In this document: piece by piece, positions 1 to 5,341 of the stretch
Layout of the letters: the number at the start of each line of letters is the position of its first letter
How positions within the stretch are numbered: position 1 is the first letter of the stretch
NCBI GenBank assembly: GCA_029945985.1
Contig: JAQSDP010000152.1
Coordinates: 1 to 5,637 of the forward strand
Source: a bacterium
GTDB lineage: Bacteria > Acidobacteriota > Blastocatellia > Pyrinomonadales > Pyrinomonadaceae
Length of the DNA stretch: 5,637 nt
Direction of reading: 5' to 3'
Made by a program: the position numbers and the translations under genes
Notes under the pieces: generated by a model
Database searches by the model: none
Told to the model about the DNA's origin: nothing
Seen by the model: the letters and a program-made list of their open reading frames with translations, nothing else

Positions 1-567
1 CTTTATAAGATGAGCATTGACGGCGGTGAACAAGTTCAGCTAACTGACGGTGCGGGCGAATGGGCTCCAGTCGCGTCGCCGACTGAACCGTATGTTGTTT
101 TCCAATCGTCAACCAAACGGGGCATTTGGAAGCTCAACCTGAACGATGGTTCCCAGTCGAATCTAAATGATGCGTTCACTTATCTGCCTGCGTTCTCCGT
201 CGATGGTAAACGAATAATATTCAGCTACTGGGATGACGGCTCTAAGCCGGAGCGGCTTCGGCAGGCCTATCTGGACCTGACAACGGGCAAGCAGGTCGAA
301 CTCCCTTCGGTCCCGAGATCTGCAATTCGCGAGAACAGTCAGGTGATCCTTCGCTGGGCCTCGGACGGACGCTCTTACGCCTATATTGATGACCGAGACG
401 GCGTCTCGAACATCTGGCGTCAGCCCCTTGACGGCGGCCCGCCCGAAAAGGTCACGTCGTTCAACGACAGCTACATCTATACCTTCGACTGGTCACGCGA
501 CGGAAAGATCGCCGCCGCTCGCGGAAGCTACGCATTCGACGTCGTCCTGATCACAAATTTCGAATGA
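1..567 (+). CDS. 3' end of a PD40/TolB-like beta-propeller protein, possibly the sensor tail of a Ser/Thr kinase or winged-helix regulator
   Basis: The frame is open from base 1 (Leu-Tyr-Lys before the first Met), so the gene starts upstream and only its last 188 residues are seen. The segment consists of repeated propeller blades of the PD40 (WD40-like) kind: each has a short hydrophobic strand, an S.DGK or S-DGR turn (for example FSVDGKRIIF, WASDGRSYAY, WSRDGKIAAA), then an IWK/IWRQPLDGG-type strand and a 'V/L-T' ending. About four blades are visible. Such propellers form the C-terminal, often periplasmic, part of TolB-like proteins. In Acidobacteriota they are commonly fused to Ser/Thr protein kinase or CadC-like DNA-binding domains. 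The ending 'DVVLITNFE' resembles those fusions, but the N-terminal domain is outside the window, so the full function is inference. It is followed by a short hairpin terminator and faces the zinc-ribbon gene tail to tail, 21 bp away. Confidence 0.8.
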   Translation, partial: LYKMSIDGGEQVQLTDGAGEWAPVASPTEPYVVFQSSTKRGIWKLNLNDGSQSNLNDAFTYLPAFSVDGKRIIFSYWDDGSKPERLRQAYLDLTTGKQVELPSVPRSAIRENSQVILRWASDGRSYAYIDDRDGVSNIWRQPLDGGPPEKVTSFNDSYIYTFDWSRDGKIAAARGSYAFDVVLITNFE

Positions 568-582
568 CTCGGGAGTCTTTTT
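566..582 (+). terminator. Short hairpin plus T5, probable terminator of the propeller gene
   Basis: GACTC-GG-GAGTC (566-577) is a perfect 5-bp inverted repeat. In practice it would be a 4-bp stem with a 4-nt loop. It overlaps the stop codon and is followed directly by TTTTT (578-582). The position and T-run suit an intrinsic terminator, but the stem is short. A second AGTC/GACT pairing (574-587) could compete. Confidence 0.4.
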
Positions 583-588
583 GGACTT

Positions 589-819
589 TTAGGCCCTTTC
601 AACGAGTTCCGTTATCCCGCACCGCGGGCACGTGAGAGTCGTCTGCGCCGCATCGACCCACTTACCAAGCGCCGAGTTGGCAAGTTCAGGGTGCTTCGAC
701 TCCGCCTCACCCTCCAGGAAGAACCGTGGATGCCCCTCGACCCGCGCTTCAAATTCCCGATGGCAGTGCCTGCACTTCCACCCGAATCCGTCGTTGAAGA
801 AATCATTCGTTTCCCGCAT
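589..819 (-). CDS. Small zinc-ribbon-like protein (two CxxC knuckles), function unknown
   Basis: This 76-residue protein has two metal-knuckle motifs, CRHC (Cys16, Cys19) and CPRC (Cys64, Cys67), separated by 44 residues. That spacing fits a zinc ribbon with a long insert holding HPRFFLEGEAE and an ALGKWVDA helix-like stretch. There is no signal peptide or membrane segment, so it is probably cytoplasmic. I do not recognise a named family. The frame could extend upstream to 981, but that part is low-complexity Arg/Pro/Ser-rich sequence that crosses a hairpin-rich non-coding region. The Met at 819, just before the well-ordered ETNDFF stretch, is preferred. No good Shine-Dalgarno precedes it; a TACAAT box 10 nt upstream would give an almost leaderless mRNA. 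Alternatives are a metal-binding accessory protein or a nucleic-acid-binding ribbon. Confidence 0.62.
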   Translation of the reverse strand: MRETNDFFNDGFGWKCRHCHREFEARVEGHPRFFLEGEAESKHPELANSALGKWVDAAQTTLTCPRCGITELVERA

Positions 820-829
820 TGATAGTTCT

Positions 830-864
830 ATTGTATTCCACCTCCGGTGCACGCTCCGAGGTGG
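830..864 (-). promoter_or_regulatory. Possible -10 box with adjacent dyad upstream of the zinc-ribbon gene
   Basis: On the minus strand TACAAT (835-830) matches five of six bases of the -10 consensus. It would start transcription around 823, only a few bases before the ATG at 819. No -35 match exists at normal spacing (CGGAGC at 858-853). Instead that position lies inside an inverted repeat, CCACCTC (838-844) with GAGGTGG (858-864) and a 13-nt centre. This could be an activator or repressor site replacing the -35 box, or a chance pairing. Confidence 0.28.
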
Positions 865-955
865 ATGTCGTTGGCTTCGGAGCCGGGTATCGGTGTAAGA
901 GCAGTCGGCTGTCACCGGGTTGATCAAGGGAAGCTGCAGTTCAGGCGTTGCTAGC

Positions 956-977
956 AATAAAAACCAGCGAACGCTGG
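956..977 (-). terminator. Intrinsic terminator ending the protease transcript
   Basis: On the minus strand CCAGCG-TT-CGCTGG (977-964) is a perfect inverted repeat, effectively a 5-bp stem with a GTTC loop. It is followed at once by TTTTTATT (963-956). This is the only hairpin in the interval with a strong T-run, so it is the best transcript end for the protease gene, about 160 nt past its stop codon. The plus strand has no T-run, so it acts only on minus-strand transcription. Confidence 0.65.
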
Positions 978-1044
978 GCAAAAATGGTGATGCAGCGTGC
1001 GCATTTTGATCGCGCGACCGGCCTGCATCCGTCCTGCAGTGGAA

Positions 1045-1120
1045 ACGAATACGGGCCTCCTTGCGGGAGGCCCATCCGTATCCGTGCCGTGTCGTTTGCC
1101 GGAGCCCGACGCGGGCCCCG
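1045..1120 (-). other. Two strong stem-loops in the 3' UTR of the protease gene
   Basis: Hairpin A pairs 1100-1107 with 1113-1120 (8 bp, 5-nt loop), 13 nt after the stop codon. Hairpin B pairs GGGCCTCC (1053-1060) with GGAGGCCC (1066-1073) around a 5-nt loop. It is lengthened by a second 8-bp helix, 1045-1052 with 1078-1085, across a 4-nt bulge. In both, the one imperfect pair is a G-U wobble in minus-strand RNA but an A-C mismatch in plus-strand RNA. This suggests the folds belong to the minus transcript. Neither has a strong T-run, so they may stabilise the 3' end, stop RNA polymerase partly, or belong to a 3'-derived small RNA. Confidence 0.55.
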
Positions 1121-1133
1121 AAATGCAGACAAG

Positions 1134-2330
1134 CTATTCCGACGCTCGCCGTGTCCGGGTCGTACCGGCAAGCGGTGTAAGTTTTACCGGTACCGAGACC
1201 CTGCTGCCGTTCCTTAGCACTTCTAATTCGACGGTCTCACCGAACTGCTTTCGATCAAGCAGGCGATACAAGTCATCCATGCTCTTGATCGGTGCTCCGT
1301 CAGCTCCGACGATGATGTCATTGATCGTGCCATCAGCTCCAAGCCCACGAAGACCGGCACTCGAAGCAGGTGAATTAGGCACGACCTGAAGCACAAGCAG
1401 CCCTTCTTCCACCGGCATTCGGTAGCCCTGCTCCCGAAGTTCCGCGACGCTCGGCAGCGATGCTCCAAGCTTTGGACGTCGAACCTCGCCATACTGTAGG
1501 ATCTGGGGGATCACGCGCTTAGCGGTATTCACCGGTACGGCAAACCCCACACCAACAGAACCACCGGCGGGCGACAAGATCTGGGAGTTGATGCCGATCA
1601 TCCGGCCGTACTTATCAAGTAGCGGTCCACCTGAGTTCCCGGGATTGATCGATGCATCGGTCTGTACGGCCGCATCGATCGGACGAGACGGCGAGTTGCT
1701 TGTTTGACGAGATCTGATCGGACGCTGCAGTCCGGAAATAACGCCCGTCGTCAGTGTGCGGTCCAATCCGAAAGGATTCCCGATCGCGAGCACCTTTTGG
1801 CCCACGACGAGTTTGTCCGAATCACCCAGCGACACTACTGTTAGTCCCGTGGCAGGCGGCGTTATCTTGATCACCGCAAGGTCAGTATCCGGATCGCCGC
1901 CTACGAAGGTTGCATCATAGACCTTCTCGCCGCCAAAGCTGACCGTAAGCTTCTGAGCACCCTCGACGACGTGATAGTTGGTCAGGATGTGTCCGTTGGT
2001 GTCGATCACCGACCCCGACCCGTTGCCGCGGCCTTCCTGAGTTCCGAACATACTTTCGCGGATCGCGGTCGTATTGATGAACGCCACGCCTGGAGCCACG
2101 TTCCGGTAAACTTCAATGCTGTTTTGCTCATCCGAGACAGTCTGCGGATCCGAGATCCCTTCAGGGACAGCCGTCGATTCGGCGAAAGTTGTCGCCGACG
2201 GATCCATCGTTCCCCACGAGTCTTTTACCGAGTAGAGCACCGCCGTCGCTGCGACAGCCGTGATCGCCGTTACAAAGGCAAACAACAAGATCTGCCGAGC
2301 GGAAAATTGATAAACGTACTTGTTCGCCAT
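1134..2330 (-). CDS. HtrA/DegP-type trypsin-like serine protease with one PDZ domain
   Basis: This is a 398-residue envelope protease that would cut misfolded exported proteins. A short basic N-terminus is followed by one hydrophobic segment (about 14-34), which is a signal anchor or an uncleaved signal. The S1C trypsin-like domain spans about 70-280. It carries the full catalytic triad: His120 in TNYHVV, Asp150 in DTDLAVIKI and Ser233 in NPGNSGGPLL. The oxyanion-region motif IGNPFGL lies at 183-189. A single PDZ domain follows (about 287-385), with LGASLP, VVPNSPASSAGL and a regular V.R.G ending. Length and one PDZ fit the DegS/HhoA-like or actinobacterial HtrA layout better than two-PDZ DegP, so degS versus degP naming is left open. 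The start at 2330 is chosen because AAGGAAAGGAAG lies just upstream; a frame extension to 2432 would run through the promoter. It stands alone between two terminators. Confidence 0.93.
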   Translation of the reverse strand: MANKYVYQFSARQILLFAFVTAITAVAATAVLYSVKDSWGTMDPSATTFAESTAVPEGISDPQTVSDEQNSIEVYRNVAPGVAFINTTAIRESMFGTQEGRGNGSGSVIDTNGHILTNYHVVEGAQKLTVSFGGEKVYDATFVGGDPDTDLAVIKITPPATGLTVVSLGDSDKLVVGQKVLAIGNPFGLDRTLTTGVISGLQRPIRSRQTSNSPSRPIDAAVQTDASINPGNSGGPLLDKYGRMIGINSQILSPAGGSVGVGFAVPVNTAKRVIPQILQYGEVRRPKLGASLPSVAELREQGYRMPVEEGLLVLQVVPNSPASSAGLRGLGADGTINDIIVGADGAPIKSMDDLYRLLDRKQFGETVELEVLRNGSRVSVPVKLTPLAGTTRTRRASE

Positions 2331-2338
2331 GCTTCTCA

Positions 2339-2350
2339 CTTCCTTTCCTT
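2339..2350 (-). promoter_or_regulatory. Ribosome binding site that fixes the protease start
   Basis: On the minus strand AAGGAAAGGAAG ends 8 nt before the ATG at 2330. It is a strong purine-rich SD and supports that Met over the in-frame Met at 2432, which lies upstream of the predicted promoter. Confidence 0.7.
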
Positions 2351-2361
2351 TATGAAATCTA

Positions 2362-2390
2362 TTTATAGCCGCGAGTGTGTATGATGCGAA
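2362..2390 (-). promoter_or_regulatory. Sigma70-like promoter of the protease gene
   Basis: Minus-strand TTCGCA (2390-2385, four of six) and TATAAA (2367-2362, five of six) are separated by exactly 17 nt. Transcription would start near 2355, giving a 5' UTR of about 25 nt that contains the SD. A second -10-like box, TATAAT at 2424-2419, has no partner -35. Confidence 0.55.
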
Positions 2391-2399
2391 TACATTCGC
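2386..2399. promoter_or_regulatory. 14-bp palindrome overlapping the -35 box, candidate operator
   Basis: GCGAAT-AC-ATTCGC is a perfect inverted repeat with 6-bp arms and a 2-bp centre. It covers five of the six -35 bases of the protease promoter. Such placement suits a dimeric repressor that blocks RNA polymerase. I do not recognise the half-site as that of a specific regulator family. Confidence 0.45.
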
Positions 2400-2430
2400 G
2401 GAAAGTTGCGTAATGTTTATTATATACGAC

Positions 2431-2472
2431 AAAGCGAAAGGCCCGGTTTCCTAGCACGGAAAACTCGGGCCT
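2431..2472 (-). terminator. Strong hairpin terminator after the DUF5658-like gene
   Basis: AGGCCCG (2439-2445) pairs with CGGGCCT (2466-2472). An inner helix of GTTTCC (2446-2451) with GGAAAC bases (2458-2464, one bulge) continues it to a 6-nt loop TAGCAC. In minus-strand RNA the hairpin is followed by CTTTCGCTTT, a modest U-rich tail. It starts 20 nt after the stop codon at 2493 and separates this gene from the protease promoter. Confidence 0.65.
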
Positions 2473-2492
2473 CGATCAAGTGCAAGAACTTT

Positions 2493-2858
2493 TCAGAGTG
2501 CGGCTCGGGCGTATTGGATCAGCTCCGGGACCTGCTGCGGAAAGGCGAGCGAAGCAGTACTGGTAACTGCTACGAGAAACGTTAGAAAATGGATCCCCAT
2601 CACGCTGATGTAAACCGCAAGGGCCACCGCCACACCATATCTCGCAAGCTTCCGGTTACCCCAGCGAAGTATCACGACCGCCACCAAAGTTCCCATCAAT
2701 ATCTTAATTCCGACAAACGCGAGATCGCTGTGCTCCATCAGGCTTGCCATCAATTGGTTACCCTCAGGAGCGACACCAGTACGCACCCAGACGATCGTAA
2801 GGATCGCGTCAAGAAGGTTGAGCGAGAACAGTAGAAAGACTTCGCGATACAGGTGCAT
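2493..2858 (-). CDS. DUF5658-like small integral membrane protein, function unknown
   Basis: The 121-residue protein has three hydrophobic segments, about 7-26, 46-64 and 73-98. The second is followed by a basic RWGNRKLAR loop, which is probably cytoplasmic. The features that recall DUF5658 are a first helix with N-L-L-D (residues 14-17), a short loop with E-G-N-Q-L-M (32-37), and a conserved-looking IK.LMGTL start to the second helix. I give this from memory of the family pattern. No catalytic motif is visible and the family role is not known to me. The ATG at 2858 follows GGAG at 11 nt. That SD lies inside a weak CTGG/CCAG pairing (2862-2874), which might mask it. The gene has its own terminator and lies divergent to the secreted glycine-zipper gene, with 288 bp between the two starts. 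Confidence 0.75.
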   Translation of the reverse strand: MHLYREVFLLFSLNLLDAILTIVWVRTGVAPEGNQLMASLMEHSDLAFVGIKILMGTLVAVVILRWGNRKLARYGVAVALAVYISVMGIHFLTFLVAVTSTASLAFPQQVPELIQYARAAL

Positions 2859-2896
2859 AGGCTGGGATCTCCAGTCAAAAATCCTGCTAAACCGTG

Positions 2897-2947
2897 CATC
2901 CTTGAGGAATGAATCCCCGGCTTAGGAGGCCGGGGAATTTCAGGATG
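2897..2947. repeat. Nested inverted repeat in the divergent promoter region
   Basis: The inner helix is TCCCCGGC (2914-2921) with GCCGGGGA (2929-2936), perfect over 8 bp with loop TTAGGAG. The outer arms CATCCT (2897-2902) and AGGATG (2942-2947) also match perfectly. Neither flank has a long T-run. It could be a leader structure of the DUF5658-like mRNA, a protein-binding dyad, or a roadblock between divergent promoters. Confidence 0.5.
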
Positions 2948-2976
2948 AATATGAATCAGATTGTCGCTTCACCCAC

Positions 2977-3006
2977 ACTATAGTTTCAAAATACCATGAG
3001 TTTCAG
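2977..3006 (-). promoter_or_regulatory. Possible promoter of the DUF5658-like gene
   Basis: Minus-strand CTGAAA (3006-3001, four of six) and TATAGT (2982-2977, five of six) are 18 nt apart. A start near 2970 would give a leader of about 112 nt containing the whole nested hairpin at 2897-2947. ACTATAGT here is itself palindromic, so the -10 box could be read on either strand. Confidence 0.3.
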
Positions 3007-3036
3007 AAATATCTTCGTAAGCTGCCAAACTCAAGA

Positions 3037-3064
3037 TCGACCTCGCCTACCTCCACCTGATAAT
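3037..3064 (+). promoter_or_regulatory. Possible promoter of the secreted glycine-zipper gene
   Basis: TCGACC (3037-3042, four of six) and GATAAT (3059-3064, five of six) are 16 nt apart. This would start transcription around 3071, with a 5' UTR of about 76 nt ahead of the AGGAGG at 3136-3141. Confidence 0.35.
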
Positions 3065-3135
3065 ATTTACAACTATGAAAGGCTAAGAAGCGTCGAAGCG
3101 GTGCTGAACGGGTATCGGCTCGCTCGGTACTTCTC

Positions 3136-3141
3136 AGGAGG
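3136..3141 (+). promoter_or_regulatory. Consensus Shine-Dalgarno AGGAGG
   Basis: A full AGGAGG lies 5 nt before the ATG at 3147, the best ribosome binding site in the window. It suggests efficient translation of the secreted protein. Confidence 0.8.
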
Positions 3142-3146
3142 AAGAA

Positions 3147-3863
3147 ATGAATAAGTTACTAAAATTATCGATTCTGCCGGTCCTTGCGATTGTGTTCGCG
3201 GCCGGACTCGTCGTTGATGCATCAGCCCAGACTAAGAAAAAGCCGGTTGTCCGCAAGGCGAGCACCGCAAAACGTACACCCGCCCCGCGGCTGTACACTG
3301 TCGCAGCCGGAAAGCGGATCCGCGTTCGAATGAACGAAGAGCTAACTTCCAAGACTGCGCGAGTTGGTGATCGATTTACCGTCACCGTCCGAGAGCCCGT
3401 CTATTCAACCAGCGGAGCAGTCGTGATCCCCGAAGGCAGTGAGATCGTCGGCCGCGTCGATTCAGTCACCAAGGCTGCTAACAAAGGCAAGCCCGGTGCT
3501 CTCGACGTGAGCTTCGTCCGAGTAGACCTCCCGAACGGTACTAAGCGTGCCATCAGCGGATCGTTGACCGAACTGAACGCGGATGACGCGAAGAGCGACA
3601 ACGAGGGCACTGCTCGCGGCGATCGGATGAAGCATCGCAAGGTGATCTGGTACGGCGGAGGTGCAGCCGGAGGTGCCATATTAGGTGCCGCCATCGGTGG
3701 CGGAAAAGGTGCACTCATAGGCGGGCTCCTAGGTGCGGGCGGAGGTTTCCTGGGGGAAAGATTCACTAAGGGCGAAGAGGCGAAGGTCGAGTCGGGAACT
3801 GAGTTCACCGTATATCTGAACCGTGCGGTTTCGCTTCCGAGGTTCGCAGAGGCAAATCCGTAA
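3147..3863 (+). CDS. Secreted protein with TrbI-like beta domain and glycine zipper, function unknown
   Basis: This is a 238-residue exported protein. Residues 1-27 form a classic signal peptide (basic NKLLK, hydrophobic core, Ala-Ser-Ala before Gln28). A Lys/Arg/Thr/Pro-rich linker (29-47) follows. Residues 50-142 form a beta-rich domain with the pattern 'RIRVRMNEELTSK.ARVGD.F', 'VIPEGSEIVGRV' and 'VDLPNGTKRAISG'. This resembles the periplasmic TrbI/VirB10-like fold and stand-alone proteins of Acidobacteriota and Cyanobacteria. A glycine zipper (about 169-203, repeated GxxxG and AxxGG steps) comes next; such segments insert into or associate with membranes. The C-terminus returns to a strand, 'VESGTEFTVYLNRAVSLP'. 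No conjugation genes are nearby, so a transfer role is unlikely. An outer-envelope or peptidoglycan-associated role is inference. A terminator follows about 60 nt after the stop. Confidence 0.85.
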   Translation: MNKLLKLSILPVLAIVFAAGLVVDASAQTKKKPVVRKASTAKRTPAPRLYTVAAGKRIRVRMNEELTSKTARVGDRFTVTVREPVYSTSGAVVIPEGSEIVGRVDSVTKAANKGKPGALDVSFVRVDLPNGTKRAISGSLTELNADDAKSDNEGTARGDRMKHRKVIWYGGGAAGGAILGAAIGGGKGALIGGLLGAGGGFLGERFTKGEEAKVESGTEFTVYLNRAVSLPRFAEANP

Positions 3864-3915
3864 CGTAACAGCTGGGGTGTTAGGTACGCCGCTCTTGTTA
3901 TTCTGTTGCTGGCAC

Positions 3916-3960
3916 AAAAAGAAGCCGCGTGGGGTCTAACCGTTGCGGCCTTTCTCATTT
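3916..3960. terminator. Bidirectional terminator between the secreted-protein gene and ispH
   Basis: GCCGC (3924-3928) pairs with GCGGC (3945-3949), with a possible inner GGT/ACC pairing (3933-3941). In minus-strand RNA, ending ispH, the hairpin is followed by TTCTTTTT (3923-3916), a strong tail. In plus-strand RNA it is followed by CTTTCTCATTT (3950-3960), a weaker one. It sits between two convergent genes. Confidence 0.6.
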
Positions 3961-3974
3961 GCACTCAGGTCGGG

Positions 3975-4844
3975 CTACTTAAGCGACATATCGTTCGACT
4001 GTTCCTTTCCGATCTCTTCCAATCTCGCAACCACCTTTTTGATCAACCATTCTGGTGTCGACGCTCCTGCGGTAACGCCAACGGTTTGTACGCCTATGAG
4101 ATCTTCAGCGTTGATCTCGTCTTCGGTCTCGATTAGGAAACTCTTGTCACAATTTTCCTTGCAGACTCCGACGAGCTTGATACTGTTCGACGAATGCCGA
4201 CCACCAATGACATAAAACGCATCGACCATATTTGAGAGAGCCATCGCGGCTTCTTGACGGTCTCGCGTTGCCGAGCAGATGGTGTTGACGATCTGAACCT
4301 CGTCGTCAGTCTTGGACTTGATCGCCTCAGCCGTATCGAAGAAGGTCTTTGCTTTGATGGTGGTTTGCGATACGACGAGCGGATTTCTCAATCGCGGAAG
4401 TCCCGCGACCTCGGTCTCGTCTTTAATAATGAACGCGTGGTCAGGGGCGTATCCCTTTACACCGATCATTTCCGGATGGTCCGGGCTTCCTACGATGATC
4501 ACGTGCCGATCGGCTTCCGCCGCTCTCGCCGCTAGTTTCTGCACCCTGGTCACAAAAGGACACGTTGCATCAACAACCTTTGACGCCCGTTCTTCGAGCT
4601 CCTGCTGAACCTGCGGAGTTACACCATGAGCACGAATGACGGCAGTTTCGCCCCGCTGGATCTGAACCGGTTCGGATATCGTCGTTACGCCCTGATAGCC
4701 AAGCCGCTCCATCTCCTGTTCGTTGTGGATCAGCGGCCCGAGCGTTCGCACGGTATCCCCCTGGCCGACGGCCTCCTCGACCATGTCGACCGCCCTCTCG
4801 ACGCCGAAACAGAACCCGTATTCATCTGCAAGCAGTACTTTCAT
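3975..4844 (-). CDS. ispH: 4-hydroxy-3-methylbut-2-enyl diphosphate reductase (IspH/LytB)
   Basis: This cytoplasmic [4Fe-4S] enzyme does the last step of the MEP pathway, reducing HMBPP to IPP and DMAPP. The protein has 289 residues, a normal bacterial length. The cluster cysteines are Cys12 (GFCFGV), Cys95 (DATCPFV) and Cys190 (NTICSAT). Diphosphate and catalytic residues are His40 (GPLIHN), His73 (RAHGV), His123 with Glu125 (DHPEM), and the SSNS segment at 218-221. TAGASTPEWLI near the C-terminus is also typical. The start at 4844 gives the standard 'MKVLLADEYGFCFGV' opening. The frame extends to 4943, but that part overlaps the SRPBCC gene and is unlike IspH. The SD is weak (TAGG at short range), and the start lies 14 nt after the stop of the SRPBCC gene, so translational coupling is likely. 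It is last in a minus-strand operon. Confidence 0.97.
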   Translation of the reverse strand: MKVLLADEYGFCFGVERAVDMVEEAVGQGDTVRTLGPLIHNEQEMERLGYQGVTTISEPVQIQRGETAVIRAHGVTPQVQQELEERASKVVDATCPFVTRVQKLAARAAEADRHVIIVGSPDHPEMIGVKGYAPDHAFIIKDETEVAGLPRLRNPLVVSQTTIKAKTFFDTAEAIKSKTDDEVQIVNTICSATRDRQEAAMALSNMVDAFYVIGGRHSSNSIKLVGVCKENCDKSFLIETEDEINAEDLIGVQTVGVTAGASTPEWLIKKVVARLEEIGKEQSNDMSLK

Positions 4845-4858
4845 GCCTATTAAGTCTA

Positions 4859-5341
4859 TCAAATAGAGGATTCGACCGAAACAGCGTTCTGGTTTTCCTC
4901 GACATACAGTTTCAGCGATCTGAGCCGCTTGCGGGTCTCCCATTCCAGCATTCGGCTCATTATTGGATGCAGAAAGGGTTGAAGGACGGCTGGTTTAGCT
5001 TTGTAGTTTAGTTCGTAAATGATCTCAGACGAGCCATCGCCGAGGTTGAAGTGCCGAATGCTGGCCGCAAATGATTCGAAAAACGGTGCAGGACTTGAAA
5101 GCTTGACCGCCGCGACCTTTCCCGGCTGAAACGACACATAGGCAGTCCGTATTTCAAGACCCATCAATGCGGTTTTGCCTACACAAACAGCGACGACACC
5201 AACATCCGCCGTATCTGTATCTACAAGATAGGCGGCTTGTAACAGTGTGTCCCATTCGAGCCGTCGGCTGTAGTTGTGCACGATGCGGAAAACCTCATCA
5301 CAGCCTGCCGGGATCGTCTCTTTAATAGTCAGCTTTGGCAT
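4859..5341 (-). CDS. SRPBCC/START-like (polyketide cyclase-type) protein
   Basis: The 160-residue cytoplasmic protein fits the SRPBCC helix-grip fold. It has an opening strand 'LTIKETIPAGCDEVFRIVHNYSRRLEWD' pattern, where a helix follows a Pro-Ala-Gly turn and ends in Trp30-Asp31. Alternating strands follow (about 47-80 and 92-117), including 'SSEIIYELNYKAKP', and a long C-terminal helix closes the fold (about 118-150, with MLEWETRKRLRSLK). SRPBCC proteins bind hydrophobic ligands in a deep cavity; the ligand here cannot be read from sequence. The ATG shares one base with the helicase stop (TAATG) and ispH follows 14 nt after its stop, so it is the middle gene of an operon. A role with isoprenoid or lipid intermediates is only a guess from context. 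Confidence 0.8.
   Translation of the reverse strand: MPKLTIKETIPAGCDEVFRIVHNYSRRLEWDTLLQAAYLVDTDTADVGVVAVCVGKTALMGLEIRTAYVSFQPGKVAAVKLSSPAPFFESFAASIRHFNLGDGSSEIIYELNYKAKPAVLQPFLHPIMSRMLEWETRKRLRSLKLYVEENQNAVSVESSI

Larger units (their letters stand above)
820..1133. other. Gene-free interval of 314 bp
   Basis: Open frames here on both strands run over the htrA-type stop codon or into the zinc-ribbon gene and give Arg/Pro/Cys-rich shadow peptides with no domain features. The half near 1134 holds the structured 3' UTR of the protease gene, ending in a T-run terminator at 956-977. The half near 820 holds the upstream region of the zinc-ribbon gene: a TACAAT box, a 27-bp dyad at 838-864, a small GGCT-TCGG-AGCC hairpin (873-884) and an 8-bp palindrome TTGATCAA (920-927). 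I found no tRNA-like T-arm motif and no tmRNA or RNase P hallmark. Confidence 0.6.

Noticed and set aside
820..981. N-terminal extension of the zinc-ribbon frame
   Set aside because: The added 54 residues cross the 838-864 dyad and reach the protease terminator; composition is unlike the compact protein that follows.
941..1217. Open frames on both strands across the protease stop codon
   Set aside because: They give low-complexity Arg/Pro/Cys-rich peptides, lack SDs, and overlap the strong stem-loops and the C-terminus of the protease.
2419..2424. Minus-strand TATAAT as a second protease promoter
   Set aside because: No -35-like hexamer lies at 15-19 nt upstream; the sequence there is the terminator stem.
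2331..2432. N-terminal extension of the protease to an upstream Met
   Set aside because: It runs through the predicted promoter and SD; the shorter form starts with a proper signal anchor.
2914..2936. The GC-rich hairpin as an intrinsic terminator
   Set aside because: Both neighbouring genes point away from it and neither side has a long T-run.
3401..3964. 187-codon minus-strand frame opposite the secreted protein
   Set aside because: It is an antisense shadow rich in Pro/Ala/Ser caused by the glycine-zipper codons, and it crosses the bidirectional terminator.
4845..4943. N-terminal extension of IspH
   Set aside because: It overlaps the SRPBCC coding region and does not resemble IspH; family members start at the MKVLLA-type segment.
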